DNA of 64,000 nucleotides, from assembly GCA_018242205.1 (NCBI GenBank), contig JAFECJ010000008.1:62001-126000 (forward strand), read 5' to 3'. Below, one piece after another: positions 45,843-53,804 of the stretch (position 1 is its first letter; each line of letters begins with the position of its first letter). The notes under the pieces are model-generated. The model was not told the origin of the DNA, searched no databases, and saw only the letters and a program-made list of their open reading frames with translations. The translations under genes and the position numbers were made by a program. Origin of the DNA: Pseudomonadota bacterium (GTDB lineage: Bacteria > Pseudomonadota > Alphaproteobacteria > Rhizobiales > Xanthobacteraceae).

Positions 45843-46337
45843 ATGCACGACTTGGACAGGATCGACATCGCTTTGCTGCGTGAGATCGCGAGCAATGCCC
45901 GCGCCTCGCATGTCGAACTCGCCGAACGCGTCGGTCTGTCGAGCACGGCCTGCTCGCGGCGGCTGGCGACGCTCGAGGGCGAAGGTTTCATCGCCGGCTA
46001 TCACGCCGCGCTCGGCCTGCAGGCCCTGGGGCTCGGCACCACGGTGATCGTGCGCATCACGCTGGAAAGCCAGAGCGAAGACGCGCTGCAGGCTTTCGAG
46101 GCCGCGGTGGCCAAGTGTCCGTCGGTCGTCCGCTGCCTGCTGATGTCGGGCTCGGACGACTATCTCGTGACCATTCTGGCACGCGGCATCGAGGACTTCG
46201 AGCAGATCCACAAAACGCAGTTGTCGCGGCTGCCGAAAGTCGCGCGCATCCATTCGAGCTTCGCCATCCGCAATGTCGTCGAGCGGCCCTTCCCGCCGAC
46301 CGCTTTGGCTGAGAGCACCAAGCGGTCGAAGCGGTAG
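45843..46337 (+). CDS. Lrp/AsnC-family regulator, probable regulator of ald
   Basis: 164 residues. N-terminal helix-turn-helix MHDLDRIDIALLREIASNARASHVELAERVGLSSTACSRRL and C-terminal RAM domain with VRCLLMSGSDDYLVTILARGIEDFEQI. Divergence from ald matches the AldR/ald arrangement known in other bacteria, where alanine acts as effector. It converges with the HpaB-like gene, 9 bases from stop to stop. Confidence 0.92.
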   Translation: MHDLDRIDIALLREIASNARASHVELAERVGLSSTACSRRLATLEGEGFIAGYHAALGLQALGLGTTVIVRITLESQSEDALQAFEAAVAKCPSVVRCLLMSGSDDYLVTILARGIEDFEQIHKTQLSRLPKVARIHSSFAIRNVVERPFPPTALAESTKRSKR

Positions 46338-46346
46338 GACGTTGGC

Positions 46347-47864
46347 TTACCTCGTGTCGCCGATCGGCGGCAGCGCCAGCGCGCTTTCGACCATGCCGGT
46401 GGCGCGGGCGAAATCGAAGTTGCGATAGACGTTCATCTTCACCAGGAACGAGGCGCCGCCGTAGAACTTCTCGTACTGCTGGTGGCGGCTGCCGAACTCC
46501 GAGCCGATGAAATCCCAGGCCATGCGCATGACGGCGACGCGACTCCTGGCATCGGCGACGCCGGACTGCATGAAACGGTCGATGTCAGCGCGCATATCGG
46601 GGTTCTGGAAGTCGGCATAAGCCGACGGCACGGTGATCATGCCGGCACCGCTCAGTTCGCGGATGATCTCGAGCATTCGCGAATTAAGCTCGGACTGCAG
46701 CGCCATGACCGAATACAGGCCGGTCTTGGACGGCCAGAGCACGCCGTCTTTGTCGATGGTCGCCGTGGTTTCCTGGGACAGCAGCATGTTCTCGACGATC
46801 GAGACGAGCGAAGCGAGCTCGCCCATTTGCACCTGAACCGCCGGGTTGGAATCGTTGCCGGTCATCTCGTTCATGCGCTTGGCAAGGCCGATCATGAAAC
46901 GCAGTTTGGTCGAATAGCGTGCCTGCGCCTGGTAGTTGCCGTAGAGATGCGACGGCGTCTTCCACCACTGGTCGCGGCACACCGCGGTGTTGCGATAGAT
47001 GAAGACGTTCTCCCACGGCACGAAAACGTTATCGAGCACGACGAAGCAATCGACTTCATCGAAGCGCGACGACAGCGGATAGTCGTACGAATTGTCGGCG
47101 ACGTTGGCATAGGCCCGGCGCGGGTAGAGCTTGAGCCCTGGCGCGTTGGCCGGAATGACGACGCCGTTCGCGTAATTCTCGTCACCCGCCTGCAGGGGAT
47201 GAATGCAGCTCAGGTAGATATAGTCGGAAAAGAGACCGGCGGTGGCGAGCTGCTGGGCGCCCGACAGCACGATGCCGCCATCGGTTTCCTTGACGACGCC
47301 AGCATACAAAGTCGGGTCGCTCTGCTGATGCGCCGGCTTGCTGCGGTCGATCTGAGGCGGAACGATCGCGTAGCTGAGATACTGATGGGTATCGCGGATC
47401 TTTTCGTAGAAACTGACGACGTTGTCGGCAAAGTTCTGACCGCCAGCTGCGAAAACGCTTGGCACCGCGGCGTACCCGGCGAAGAAGCCGGCCACGTGGT
47501 CGGGCGTCCGCCCCATCAGGCCGTAGGTCGCTTCCGCCCAGGTCTCGGCCGCGAGGCGCTTGGCCTTGAGGTCGGCGTGGGTCTTCGGGATCTGGTAGGC
47601 GCGCCAAACCGGATTTCCGGTCTTCGGCGAGGTGAAGGTCATGCGCTCGCGCATCTCCGGCGCCGCAGCGATGTCGAACAGGCGCGCCAGCGACCGCGCG
47701 CCACCGGAGAACGCCGGATGGGTGGTGACGTCCTTCACCTTCTCGCCGTCGACATAGACCTGGCGGCCGTCGCGCAGGGATTCGAGATAGTCGGCGCCCG
47801 TGCGCAGGCCAGTGCCGGAACTCTTCAGGGAACTCCCCCTCGTCACGTTTCCAACGACGTTCAT
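46347..47864 (-). CDS. 4-hydroxyphenylacetate 3-hydroxylase (HpaB)-family flavin monooxygenase
   Basis: 505 residues, ATG 47864 with AAGGAA upstream. HpaB-family pattern: LRTGADYLESLRDGRQVYVDGEKV, AGGQNFADNVVSFYEKIRD, VKETDGGIVLSGAQQLATAG, FVPWENVFIYRN and MLEIIRELSGAGMITVPS. The family uses free FADH2 from a separate reductase to hydroxylate phenols; some members are isomerase/dehydratases on CoA esters (4-hydroxybutyryl-CoA dehydratase), but iron-sulfur Cys of those is not evident. A flavin reductase gene lies across the divergent promoter at 51306. Confidence 0.9.
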   Translation of the reverse strand: MNVVGNVTRGSSLKSSGTGLRTGADYLESLRDGRQVYVDGEKVKDVTTHPAFSGGARSLARLFDIAAAPEMRERMTFTSPKTGNPVWRAYQIPKTHADLKAKRLAAETWAEATYGLMGRTPDHVAGFFAGYAAVPSVFAAGGQNFADNVVSFYEKIRDTHQYLSYAIVPPQIDRSKPAHQQSDPTLYAGVVKETDGGIVLSGAQQLATAGLFSDYIYLSCIHPLQAGDENYANGVVIPANAPGLKLYPRRAYANVADNSYDYPLSSRFDEVDCFVVLDNVFVPWENVFIYRNTAVCRDQWWKTPSHLYGNYQAQARYSTKLRFMIGLAKRMNEMTGNDSNPAVQVQMGELASLVSIVENMLLSQETTATIDKDGVLWPSKTGLYSVMALQSELNSRMLEIIRELSGAGMITVPSAYADFQNPDMRADIDRFMQSGVADARSRVAVMRMAWDFIGSEFGSRHQQYEKFYGGASFLVKMNVYRNFDFARATGMVESALALPPIGDTR

Positions 47865-47951
47865 GGCGTTCCTTAACCTCCGCGATCCGGTGAAACCCTC
47901 GTCCGGATGGGGACAACCACTCCCGAATCCGGCTCTTGCATTATGCTATAA

Positions 47952-47965
47952 AACATAGGTATGTT
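47952..47965. promoter_or_regulatory. Palindromic operator candidate between the HpaB-like and MFS genes
   Basis: AACATA-GG-TATGTT is a near-perfect palindrome in the 151-base divergent region, nested in a longer imperfect dyad GCTAT...TTAGC (47945-47974). It is in an A/T-rich island upstream of both genes. The MarR gene at 51928 in the rightward operon is the nearest candidate regulator. Confidence 0.5.
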
Positions 47966-48015
47966 AAATTAGCAATCCATATTCCACACCCGGCCGGGAC
48001 AATGAGGAAAACGCG

Positions 48016-49263
48016 ATGACAGCAAGTTCGATTTCAGCGACCCCGGCCGCAGCCAATCCGGCAGCAAAGCGGCGCTGGCTGGTCGCCGGCGTGCTGCTGC
48101 TGGTGGTAATCGCCGGCTTCTTCGATCGCATCAGCATCGCGGTGCTATTCACCAACAGCGAGTTCAACCAGGCGATCGGCATCGGCTTCAACCCGCCGAT
48201 GCTGGGCCTGCTGATGACGTCGTTCCTCTTCGCCTATGGCGTCTCCGGCGTGCTCTTGAGTTTCATCGGCGACATTTACGGCCCGCGGCGCAGTCTGGCG
48301 GTCGGCGCCACGCTGTGGGGCATCTTCATGGTGCTGATCGGCGCTGCCAGTTCCTTCACCTCGATGATCATCTATCGCGTGCTGCTCGGCCTCGCAGAGG
48401 GGCCGCAATTCGCCCTGGTCAACAAGGTCGTCAAGCGCTGGTTTCCCAAGCATGAGCAGGCCCGCGCCAATTCGGTGTGGATGGTCGGCAGCCCGCTCGG
48501 CTCCGCTATCGGCTTTCCGCTGACCATCGCGCTGGTGGCAGCGTTCGGCTGGCGGTCGTCTTTCTATGCCTTGGCAATTCTCAACATCGTCATCATTGTG
48601 CCGTTGGTGCTGATGCTGGTGCGCGACTGGCCGCCGCATCGTGAAGCCGAGGCGCGCGCCGAGGAAGCCTCGACCACCACGATGACCGGCAGTATCGGTA
48701 TCTTCCTGAAGGACTGGCGCTTCTGGATGATCCTGCTCTTTAATTCGGCTTGTCTGGTCTATCTCTGGGGTCTCAATGCCTGGCTGCCGAGCTATTTGCA
48801 GAAAGTGCAGCATTTCGACCTGAAGTCGCTCGGCTTCTTCGCCTCGCTGCCGTTCATCCTGATGTTCTTCGGCGAACTGCTCGGCGGCTACATCTCCGAT
48901 CGCATCGGCCGCCGCGCCATCGTCTGTTTCGTCGGCCTGTTCATGGCAGGCGCGCTGATCTATGTCGTGTCCTTCGTCTCGAACCCTTACGCCGCCGCGA
49001 TGGTGATGGCGCTGAGCGCGGGCTTCTGGGGCTCGGCGCTGCCGCCTTTGTTCGCCATGGCGGCGCAGATCATCCCGCCTCAGGTCACCGCCTCGGGCGT
49101 CGGCGTCTATAATGGCGCCGGCAACCTGATTGGCGCCTGCTCGCCGCTGCTGATGGGCTGGATCATCGGTACGGCCGGCAATTTCAACGCCGGCCTCCTG
49201 GTGCTGGTCGGCGCCGGCGTGATCGGCTCGATCGCCATGCTGCCGCTCATCAAGCGTTACTGA
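48016..49263 (+). CDS. MFS transporter, anion:cation symporter (ACS)-like
   Basis: 415 residues with about 12 hydrophobic segments in two halves. N-terminal motif AGFFDRISIAVLF and the loop motif DIYGPRRSLAVGA between helices 2 and 3 match the major facilitator pattern; the second half repeats it in ISDRIGRRAIVCFVG. ACS-type carriers import organic anions such as tartrate, phthalate, 4-hydroxyphenylacetate or hexuronates. It is the first gene of the rightward catabolic operon and likely imports the acid substrate. Confidence 0.9.
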   Translation: MTASSISATPAAANPAAKRRWLVAGVLLLVVIAGFFDRISIAVLFTNSEFNQAIGIGFNPPMLGLLMTSFLFAYGVSGVLLSFIGDIYGPRRSLAVGATLWGIFMVLIGAASSFTSMIIYRVLLGLAEGPQFALVNKVVKRWFPKHEQARANSVWMVGSPLGSAIGFPLTIALVAAFGWRSSFYALAILNIVIIVPLVLMLVRDWPPHREAEARAEEASTTTMTGSIGIFLKDWRFWMILLFNSACLVYLWGLNAWLPSYLQKVQHFDLKSLGFFASLPFILMFFGELLGGYISDRIGRRAIVCFVGLFMAGALIYVVSFVSNPYAAAMVMALSAGFWGSALPPLFAMAAQIIPPQVTASGVGVYNGAGNLIGACSPLLMGWIIGTAGNFNAGLLVLVGAGVIGSIAMLPLIKRY

Positions 49264-49280
49264 TCGCAGAGGAACCCTTT

Positions 49281-49970
49281 ATGCCCGAGATCAAGTTCAC
49301 CTTCTCTTCCGACGACGCCAGCGGCGACATGAATGTCACCGTCTCCTCGCTCGTCATCGCCGGCTGGACCGGACGCGACCCGGCGGCCATGGAGGCGCAT
49401 ATCGTCGAACTGGAAAAGCTCGGTGTAAAGCGGCCGGCCTCGACGCCGATCTTCTATCGCGGCGCGACATCGCTGCTCACCCAGGCGTCGGAGATCGAGG
49501 TCGTCGGCACCCATTCGAGCGGCGAAGTCGAGCCGGTGATCTTCAGCCTGCCGGACGGCTTGTGGCTCGGCGTTGGCTCCGACCACACCGACCGCCAGGT
49601 CGAGACCGTCGGCATCACCATCTCCAAGCAGATGTGCGCCAAGCCGGTGTCGAAGCGGCTGTGGCGCTTTGCCGACGTGTCGGCGCGTTGGGACCAACTG
49701 TTGGTGCGCTCCTTCGCCACCCGCGGCGGCAAGCGCAGCCTCTATCAGGAAGGCCCGCTCGCCAAGATGCGGCACCCGGACGACCTCACCGCGCGCTATC
49801 TCGGCGCCGGCGCCAAATTGCCGGTCGGCACTGCGATGTTCTGCGGCACGCTGGCGGTGCATGGCGAGATCGCCGGCGCCGACCTGTTCGAGCTCGAGCT
49901 CGAGGATCCGGTCGCCAAGCGCAAGATCACCCACCGCTACACCACTCTCACCCTGCCGATCGCCGGCTAA
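49281..49970 (+). CDS. DUF2848 protein, possibly FAH-like
   Basis: 229 residues matching my memory of the DUF2848 family. Motifs include VAGWTGRDPAAMEAHI-type IAGWTGRD, GEVEPVIF, GVGSDHTDRQVE, KQMCAKPVSKRLW and LYQEGPLAKM. Several of these positions resemble fumarylacetoacetate hydrolase folds (GEVE, GSDHTDR, KPV, then GTLAVHGEIAGADLFELELEDP), so a hydrolase or isomerase of beta-diketo acids is a possible function. Function in this family is unproven as far as I know. Confidence 0.78.
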   Translation: MPEIKFTFSSDDASGDMNVTVSSLVIAGWTGRDPAAMEAHIVELEKLGVKRPASTPIFYRGATSLLTQASEIEVVGTHSSGEVEPVIFSLPDGLWLGVGSDHTDRQVETVGITISKQMCAKPVSKRLWRFADVSARWDQLLVRSFATRGGKRSLYQEGPLAKMRHPDDLTARYLGAGAKLPVGTAMFCGTLAVHGEIAGADLFELELEDPVAKRKITHRYTTLTLPIAG

Positions 49971-49983
49971 ACCGCGAGGTCCC

Positions 49984-50376
49984 ATGCCCTTCAACAAGCC
50001 GCATCTTGAATTCCACACCCTCGACATGAACTCCGGCTGGGAGACGCCGCCCGGCTATCCGACCGGAATCAAGCAGAAGATCCTGGCGAGCGATCTCGAC
50101 GAGACGAAGAAGACCGGTAGCCGCTCGCGCATCCTGCGCTTCGATCCCGGCGTCTTCACCACCGACCCGTTCGTGCACGATCACTGGGAAGAAGTGTTCC
50201 TGTTCTCCGGCGATCTCACCGTCGGCAACGACAGAAACGGCAAGGGCGGCGAACCGTTCAACCCGCTGACCTATGCCTGCCGGCCGCCGGGCGCCTATCA
50301 CGGCCCGTTCAAGTCGGAGAAGGGCTGCATGCTGTTCGAGATTCACTACTACGACGAAACCCAAAACAAGAAGTAG
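49984..50376 (+). CDS. Single-domain cupin protein
   Basis: 130 residues. The metal-binding cupin motif is visible: HDHWEEVFLFSGDLTVG (His65, His67, Glu near 70) and the second motif with His in PPGAYHGPF. Cupins of this size include dioxygenases and isomerases as well as non-catalytic proteins. It lies 13 bases after the DUF2848 gene, and 6 bases before the binding-protein-like gene. It could carry out ring or carbon-carbon cleavage in the HpaB pathway, which otherwise lacks an obvious dioxygenase. Confidence 0.85.
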   Translation: MPFNKPHLEFHTLDMNSGWETPPGYPTGIKQKILASDLDETKKTGSRSRILRFDPGVFTTDPFVHDHWEEVFLFSGDLTVGNDRNGKGGEPFNPLTYACRPPGAYHGPFKSEKGCMLFEIHYYDETQNKK

Positions 50377-50382
50377 CAACCG

Positions 50383-51309
50383 ATGAAGATCGCGGTCCCC
50401 GACCTGATTTCGAACTCGTATTTTCCGGCGGCGGCCGCGGTCGAACTCGGCTATTTTAAGGAAGAGGGCCTCGACGTCTCGCTCGAACTGATCTTCCCGG
50501 TCGATAAGTGCTATGCGGCCCTGCGCGACGGCACGATCGACTTCGTCGGCGGCTCGGCGCATTCGGCGCTGGCCGCCTTTCCCGAGTGGAAGGGCGTCAA
50601 GCTCCTGTGCGCGCAGGCGCAGGGCATGTACTGGTTCCTGGTGATGCGCGCGGACCTCAAAGCCGCACGTAACGATCTCAGCATCGTCAAGGGCAAGCGC
50701 ATCGGCGCCGCACCCTGGGTCGAGATGGGTCTGCGGCAACTCTTGAAAGCAGGCGGCATCGATCTCGAACGCGACCAGGTGTCGATCGCTCCGGTGCCGG
50801 GCGCCGTCGGCGCCACGGTCAATTTTGGTCTCACCGCGGCCAAGGCGCTTGAAGACGGCAAGATCGACGGCTTCTGGGCCAATGGCATGGGCACCGAGGT
50901 CGCGGTGACGCGCGGCGTCGGCAGCGTGGTGCTCGATATCCGCCGCGGTGACGGGCCGAAGGGCTGCTTCGACTACACCATGGCCTCGATCGCGACCTCC
51001 GACCGCTTCATCGCGCAGTCGCCGGACAAGGCGGCGGCCGCGGTGCGCGCCATCGTCAAGACGCAGGCCGCGCTGAAAGCCGACCCGGCCAAAGCGACCG
51101 TCGTCGGCCGCAAGCTGTTCCCGCCGACGGAAGCCGAATTGATCGCCGACCTGATCCGCCGCGACCTGCCCTATTACGACGCGTCGATCACGCCGTCATT
51201 CGTCGAGGGCATGAACGCCTTCGCCCGTAACATCGGCATCCTCAAGGGTCATCCGCGCTACGAAGATGTCGTGGCGACGCAATTCAGCCCGTTGTGGTCC
51301 AAGGCGTGA
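50383..51309 (+). CDS. NMT1/THI5-like (SsuA-type) periplasmic-binding fold protein without signal peptide
   Basis: 308 residues starting directly with MKIAVPDLISNSYFPAAAAVELGYFKEEGLDVSL. No signal peptide precedes the fold, so the protein is expected in the cytoplasm. Conserved-looking features are LRDGTIDFVGGSAHSALAAFPEWKGVKLL, KGKRIGAAPWVEMGLR and DGFWANGMGTEVAVTRGVG. Typical NMT1 proteins are either exported binding proteins or, in the yeast THI5 case, cytoplasmic enzymes. No permease or ATPase adjoins it. Its stop overlaps the start of the flavin reductase gene by 4 bases. Confidence 0.82.
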   Translation: MKIAVPDLISNSYFPAAAAVELGYFKEEGLDVSLELIFPVDKCYAALRDGTIDFVGGSAHSALAAFPEWKGVKLLCAQAQGMYWFLVMRADLKAARNDLSIVKGKRIGAAPWVEMGLRQLLKAGGIDLERDQVSIAPVPGAVGATVNFGLTAAKALEDGKIDGFWANGMGTEVAVTRGVGSVVLDIRRGDGPKGCFDYTMASIATSDRFIAQSPDKAAAAVRAIVKTQAALKADPAKATVVGRKLFPPTEAELIADLIRRDLPYYDASITPSFVEGMNAFARNIGILKGHPRYEDVVATQFSPLWSKA

Positions 51310-51851
51310 GCGACAACACCGACACCAAACTGGACGCCCGCGCGTTCCGCAATGCGCTTGGGCTGTTCGCGACGGGCGTCGCCATCATTTCCGCCGAGGT
51401 CGACGGCAACAGGATCGGTGCAACGGTCAGTTCGTTCAACTCCGTATCGCTTGATCCGCCGCTGGTGTTGTTCAGCATCGCGCGCAATGCCTACGGCCTG
51501 CCCTTGTGGAAGGCGGCCAGGGCACTGGCCATCTCGGTTCTGGGCGAACATCAGATCGAGTTGTCAAATCGCTTCGCGCGCGCCGCAGGCAGCAAATGGG
51601 ACGGTCTTGCCGAGCGGCGCGCCGGCAACGGCAGCCCGTTGCCGCCGGACATTCTCATACACCTCGAATGCCGGCCCTACGCCACCTATGATGGCGGCGA
51701 CCACGAGATTTTCGTCTGCGAGGTCACCGGCTACACGATCCATCACCCCGGCGCCCTGCCCCTGTTGTTCTTCTCCGGCCGCTACAAGCGCCTTGCCCAC
51801 GACGACGGCCCGCGGGCCCCTGACGATAATCTGTGGCTCCATGGCTGGTGA
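51306..51851 (+). CDS. Flavin reductase (HpaC-like)
   Basis: 181 residues from GTG 51306, overlapping the previous stop as GTGA. FMN-reductase split-barrel pattern: FRNALGLFATGVAIISAEVDGNRIGATVSSFNSVSLDPPLVLFSI near the N-terminus, ISVLGEHQIELSNRFA, and HHPGALPLLFFSGRYKRL at the end. It supplies reduced flavin to a two-component monooxygenase; the HpaB-like protein at 46347 is the natural partner, although the genes are 3.4 kb apart and on opposite strands. Confidence 0.92.
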   Translation: MSDNTDTKLDARAFRNALGLFATGVAIISAEVDGNRIGATVSSFNSVSLDPPLVLFSIARNAYGLPLWKAARALAISVLGEHQIELSNRFARAAGSKWDGLAERRAGNGSPLPPDILIHLECRPYATYDGGDHEIFVCEVTGYTIHHPGALPLLFFSGRYKRLAHDDGPRAPDDNLWLHGW

Positions 51852-51927
51852 CATGCGCATCGATGTTCCGCCGCACGACCCCTTCGTGTATTTGATGAGG
51901 CCTTCTGCCAGGGGCAAAGAGGCATCG

Positions 51928-52554
51928 ATGCCTAGAAAACGTTCTCCAGCGCTAAAAGGTGCGCCGGCCGCCGGCGCCAGGAGTACGGCGAAAAGCCTGA
52001 CCGTCAGCCTGCCTGAACTCCTCGTCGACGGTTCCGATCTCAAGTTCCGCGAACTGGTCGCCGACCTCTTCGCCGCCGCGGCGGGCATGCTCGCGCTGCG
52101 TCGCGCTTTGGCAACATCGGTCGGCCTGAGCGCCGCGGAATATGCGATCCTGCTGGCGACCTGGCATCTGCAGAAAAAGGGCGCGGTGGGCATCAACACG
52201 CTCGCCGGTCAGTTGCACGTCGCCGCCGCCAATGTCACCGCCGAGGTGGGCAAGCTCGTCAAAAAGGGCATTCTCGACAAACAGCCGCATCCGAAAGACA
52301 GCCGCGCGGTGCTCATCCGCCTGACCTCGGACGGCACCGCGATTCTGCACGAACTGACGCCCCTGCTGCGCCGGATCAACGACCGCCTGTTCTCCGGAAA
52401 CAGGGCGCGGGATATGGACGCCGTAGCGAATTTTCTTCATCACATCGCCGAAGAAACGCCGAACTCCATCCACCTGGCAAAGAGTTTTCACCCCGGCACA
52501 TCCGTTCGGCGCGAGCGGCAGCGGAAAACGGTCGCCAAGGAAAGCCGTCAATAA
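51928..52554 (+). CDS. MarR-family regulator 3
   Basis: 208 residues from ATG 51928 with AGAGG upstream; longer in-frame starts exist but read out of the preceding gap. Winged-helix region VGINTLAGQLHVAAANVTAEVGKLVKKGILDKQPHPKDSRAVLIRLTSDG. Basic N- and C-terminal tails. Its stop codon shares one base with the ATG of the LhgO-like gene (TAATG). It is embedded in the catabolic operon and could bind the palindromes at 47952 and 53720. Confidence 0.9.
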   Translation: MPRKRSPALKGAPAAGARSTAKSLTVSLPELLVDGSDLKFRELVADLFAAAAGMLALRRALATSVGLSAAEYAILLATWHLQKKGAVGINTLAGQLHVAAANVTAEVGKLVKKGILDKQPHPKDSRAVLIRLTSDGTAILHELTPLLRRINDRLFSGNRARDMDAVANFLHHIAEETPNSIHLAKSFHPGTSVRRERQRKTVAKESRQ

Positions 52555-53648
52555 TGCAAGTCCTGGTGATCGGTGCCGGCATCGTCGGCCTCGCTGCGGC
52601 CCGCGCGGTCGCGCAAAAGGGCCACGAGGTCATCGTGGCCGAAGCGGAAAACGCCATCGGCACCGGCGTTTCATCGCGCAATTCCGAGGTCATTCACGGC
52701 GGCATGTACTATCCAACCGGCTCGCTGCGGGCCAAGCACTGCGTCGCCGGCCGCCGCCTGCTCTACGCTTTCTGCGCGTCGCATGGCGTGGCGCACAAGA
52801 AGGTCGGCAAGCTGATCGTCGCCACCAACGATGCGGAGACCGCCAAGCTCGAGCAGATCGGGGCGCAGGGCAAGATCAACGACGTCGAAGGCCTGACCAT
52901 GCTCAGCGCCGCCGAGGCCATGGCGCTTGAACCCGCGCTCGCCTGCACCGCCGCGCTGCTGTCGCCCGAAACCGGCATCGTCAGCGCCCATGACTACATG
53001 CTGGCGTTGCGGGGCGACATCGAGGACGCCGGTGGCGCCATTGCCTTCAACACACCGGTCACCGGCGCGGTCCGAAAGGACGGCCAGTGGCAGGTTTCAT
53101 TCGGTGGCAGCGACGCCGGTGACATGGAATTTGATGCCGTGGTCAACTGCGCCGGCCTGTCGGCGCAGAAGATCGCCCGCGCGATGCCGGACTATCCGGC
53201 CGCGCGAGTGCCGAAACAGGTCTTGGCCAAGGGAAATTATTTCACCTATGCGGGCAAGCCCGCCTTCACCCGGCTGATCTATCCGACGCCGGTGACCGGC
53301 GGCCTCGGCGTTCACGTCACGCTCGATCTCGCCGGCCGCATGCGCTTCGGACCCGATGTCGAATGGATCGACAAGGAGTATTACCCGGTCGATCCCAAAC
53401 GCGCGGACGCCTTCTACGACCGCATCCGCACGTATTGGCCCGCGCTCAGGGACGGGACGCTGGCGCCGGACTACTCCGGCATCCGGCCGAAGCTCACCGG
53501 CCCCGGCGAACCGGCGGCGGATTTCCTGATCGACACGCCCGCCGATCACGGCCTGCCTGGGCTGGTACAGATGTTCGGCATCGAGTCGCCAGGCCTCACC
53601 AGTTCGCTGTCGCTGGCCAACTACATCGCCGCCGCGCTCGACGCCTGA
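52554..53648 (+). CDS. L-2-hydroxyglutarate dehydrogenase-like FAD oxidase (LhgO-like)
   Basis: 364 residues. FAD motif VLVIGAGIVGLAAARAVAQKG; the LhgO-type signature TGVSSRNSEVIHGGMYYP and GSLRAKHCVAGRRLLY; GLGVHVTLDLAGRMRFGPDVEWI; DYSGIRPKL; IESPGLTSSLSLAN at the C-terminus. These enzymes oxidise L-2-hydroxyglutarate or a related 2-hydroxy acid to a 2-oxo acid with electrons going to quinone or oxygen. Followed by ThDP enzyme 3, so a hydroxy-acid to oxo-acid to aldehyde series is again possible. Confidence 0.9.
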   Translation: MQVLVIGAGIVGLAAARAVAQKGHEVIVAEAENAIGTGVSSRNSEVIHGGMYYPTGSLRAKHCVAGRRLLYAFCASHGVAHKKVGKLIVATNDAETAKLEQIGAQGKINDVEGLTMLSAAEAMALEPALACTAALLSPETGIVSAHDYMLALRGDIEDAGGAIAFNTPVTGAVRKDGQWQVSFGGSDAGDMEFDAVVNCAGLSAQKIARAMPDYPAARVPKQVLAKGNYFTYAGKPAFTRLIYPTPVTGGLGVHVTLDLAGRMRFGPDVEWIDKEYYPVDPKRADAFYDRIRTYWPALRDGTLAPDYSGIRPKLTGPGEPAADFLIDTPADHGLPGLVQMFGIESPGLTSSLSLANYIAAALDA

Positions 53649-53655
53649 CCTCGCG

Positions 53656-53691
53656 CAACGCCGCCTACGCATTCCGGCGTTGCCCGGAATG
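53656..53691 (+). promoter_or_regulatory. Two mutually exclusive stem-loops before ThDP enzyme 3
   Basis: CAACGCCG (53656-53663) pairs with CGGCGTTG (53675-53682). Alternatively CATTCCGG (53670-53677) pairs with CCGGAATG (53684-53691). Each stem is 8 bp and perfect, and they overlap, so only one can form. Neither is followed by a T-run. They might be a 3' stabilising element for the LhgO-like gene or a small switch for the downstream gene. Confidence 0.45.
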
Positions 53692-53719
53692 TGGGGACAA
53701 AAAGATATACACAACTAAG

Positions 53720-53732
53720 CTATATGTTATAG
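53720..53732. promoter_or_regulatory. Palindromic A/T-rich operator candidate before ThDP enzyme 3
   Basis: CTATA-TGT-TATAG is a perfect dyad in a 35-base A/T-rich patch (53700-53736) 73 bases before the ThDP enzyme 3 start. It resembles the operator candidates at 47952 and 23889. A separate promoter for enzyme 3 is likely here. Confidence 0.5.
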
Positions 53733-53804
53733 TTTCTTGCCGGGCGCATTGTTGCCGCCGGCCCATCAACATGCCGTCGCTACGCGCGTTCCGGGAGACC
53801 TGCC

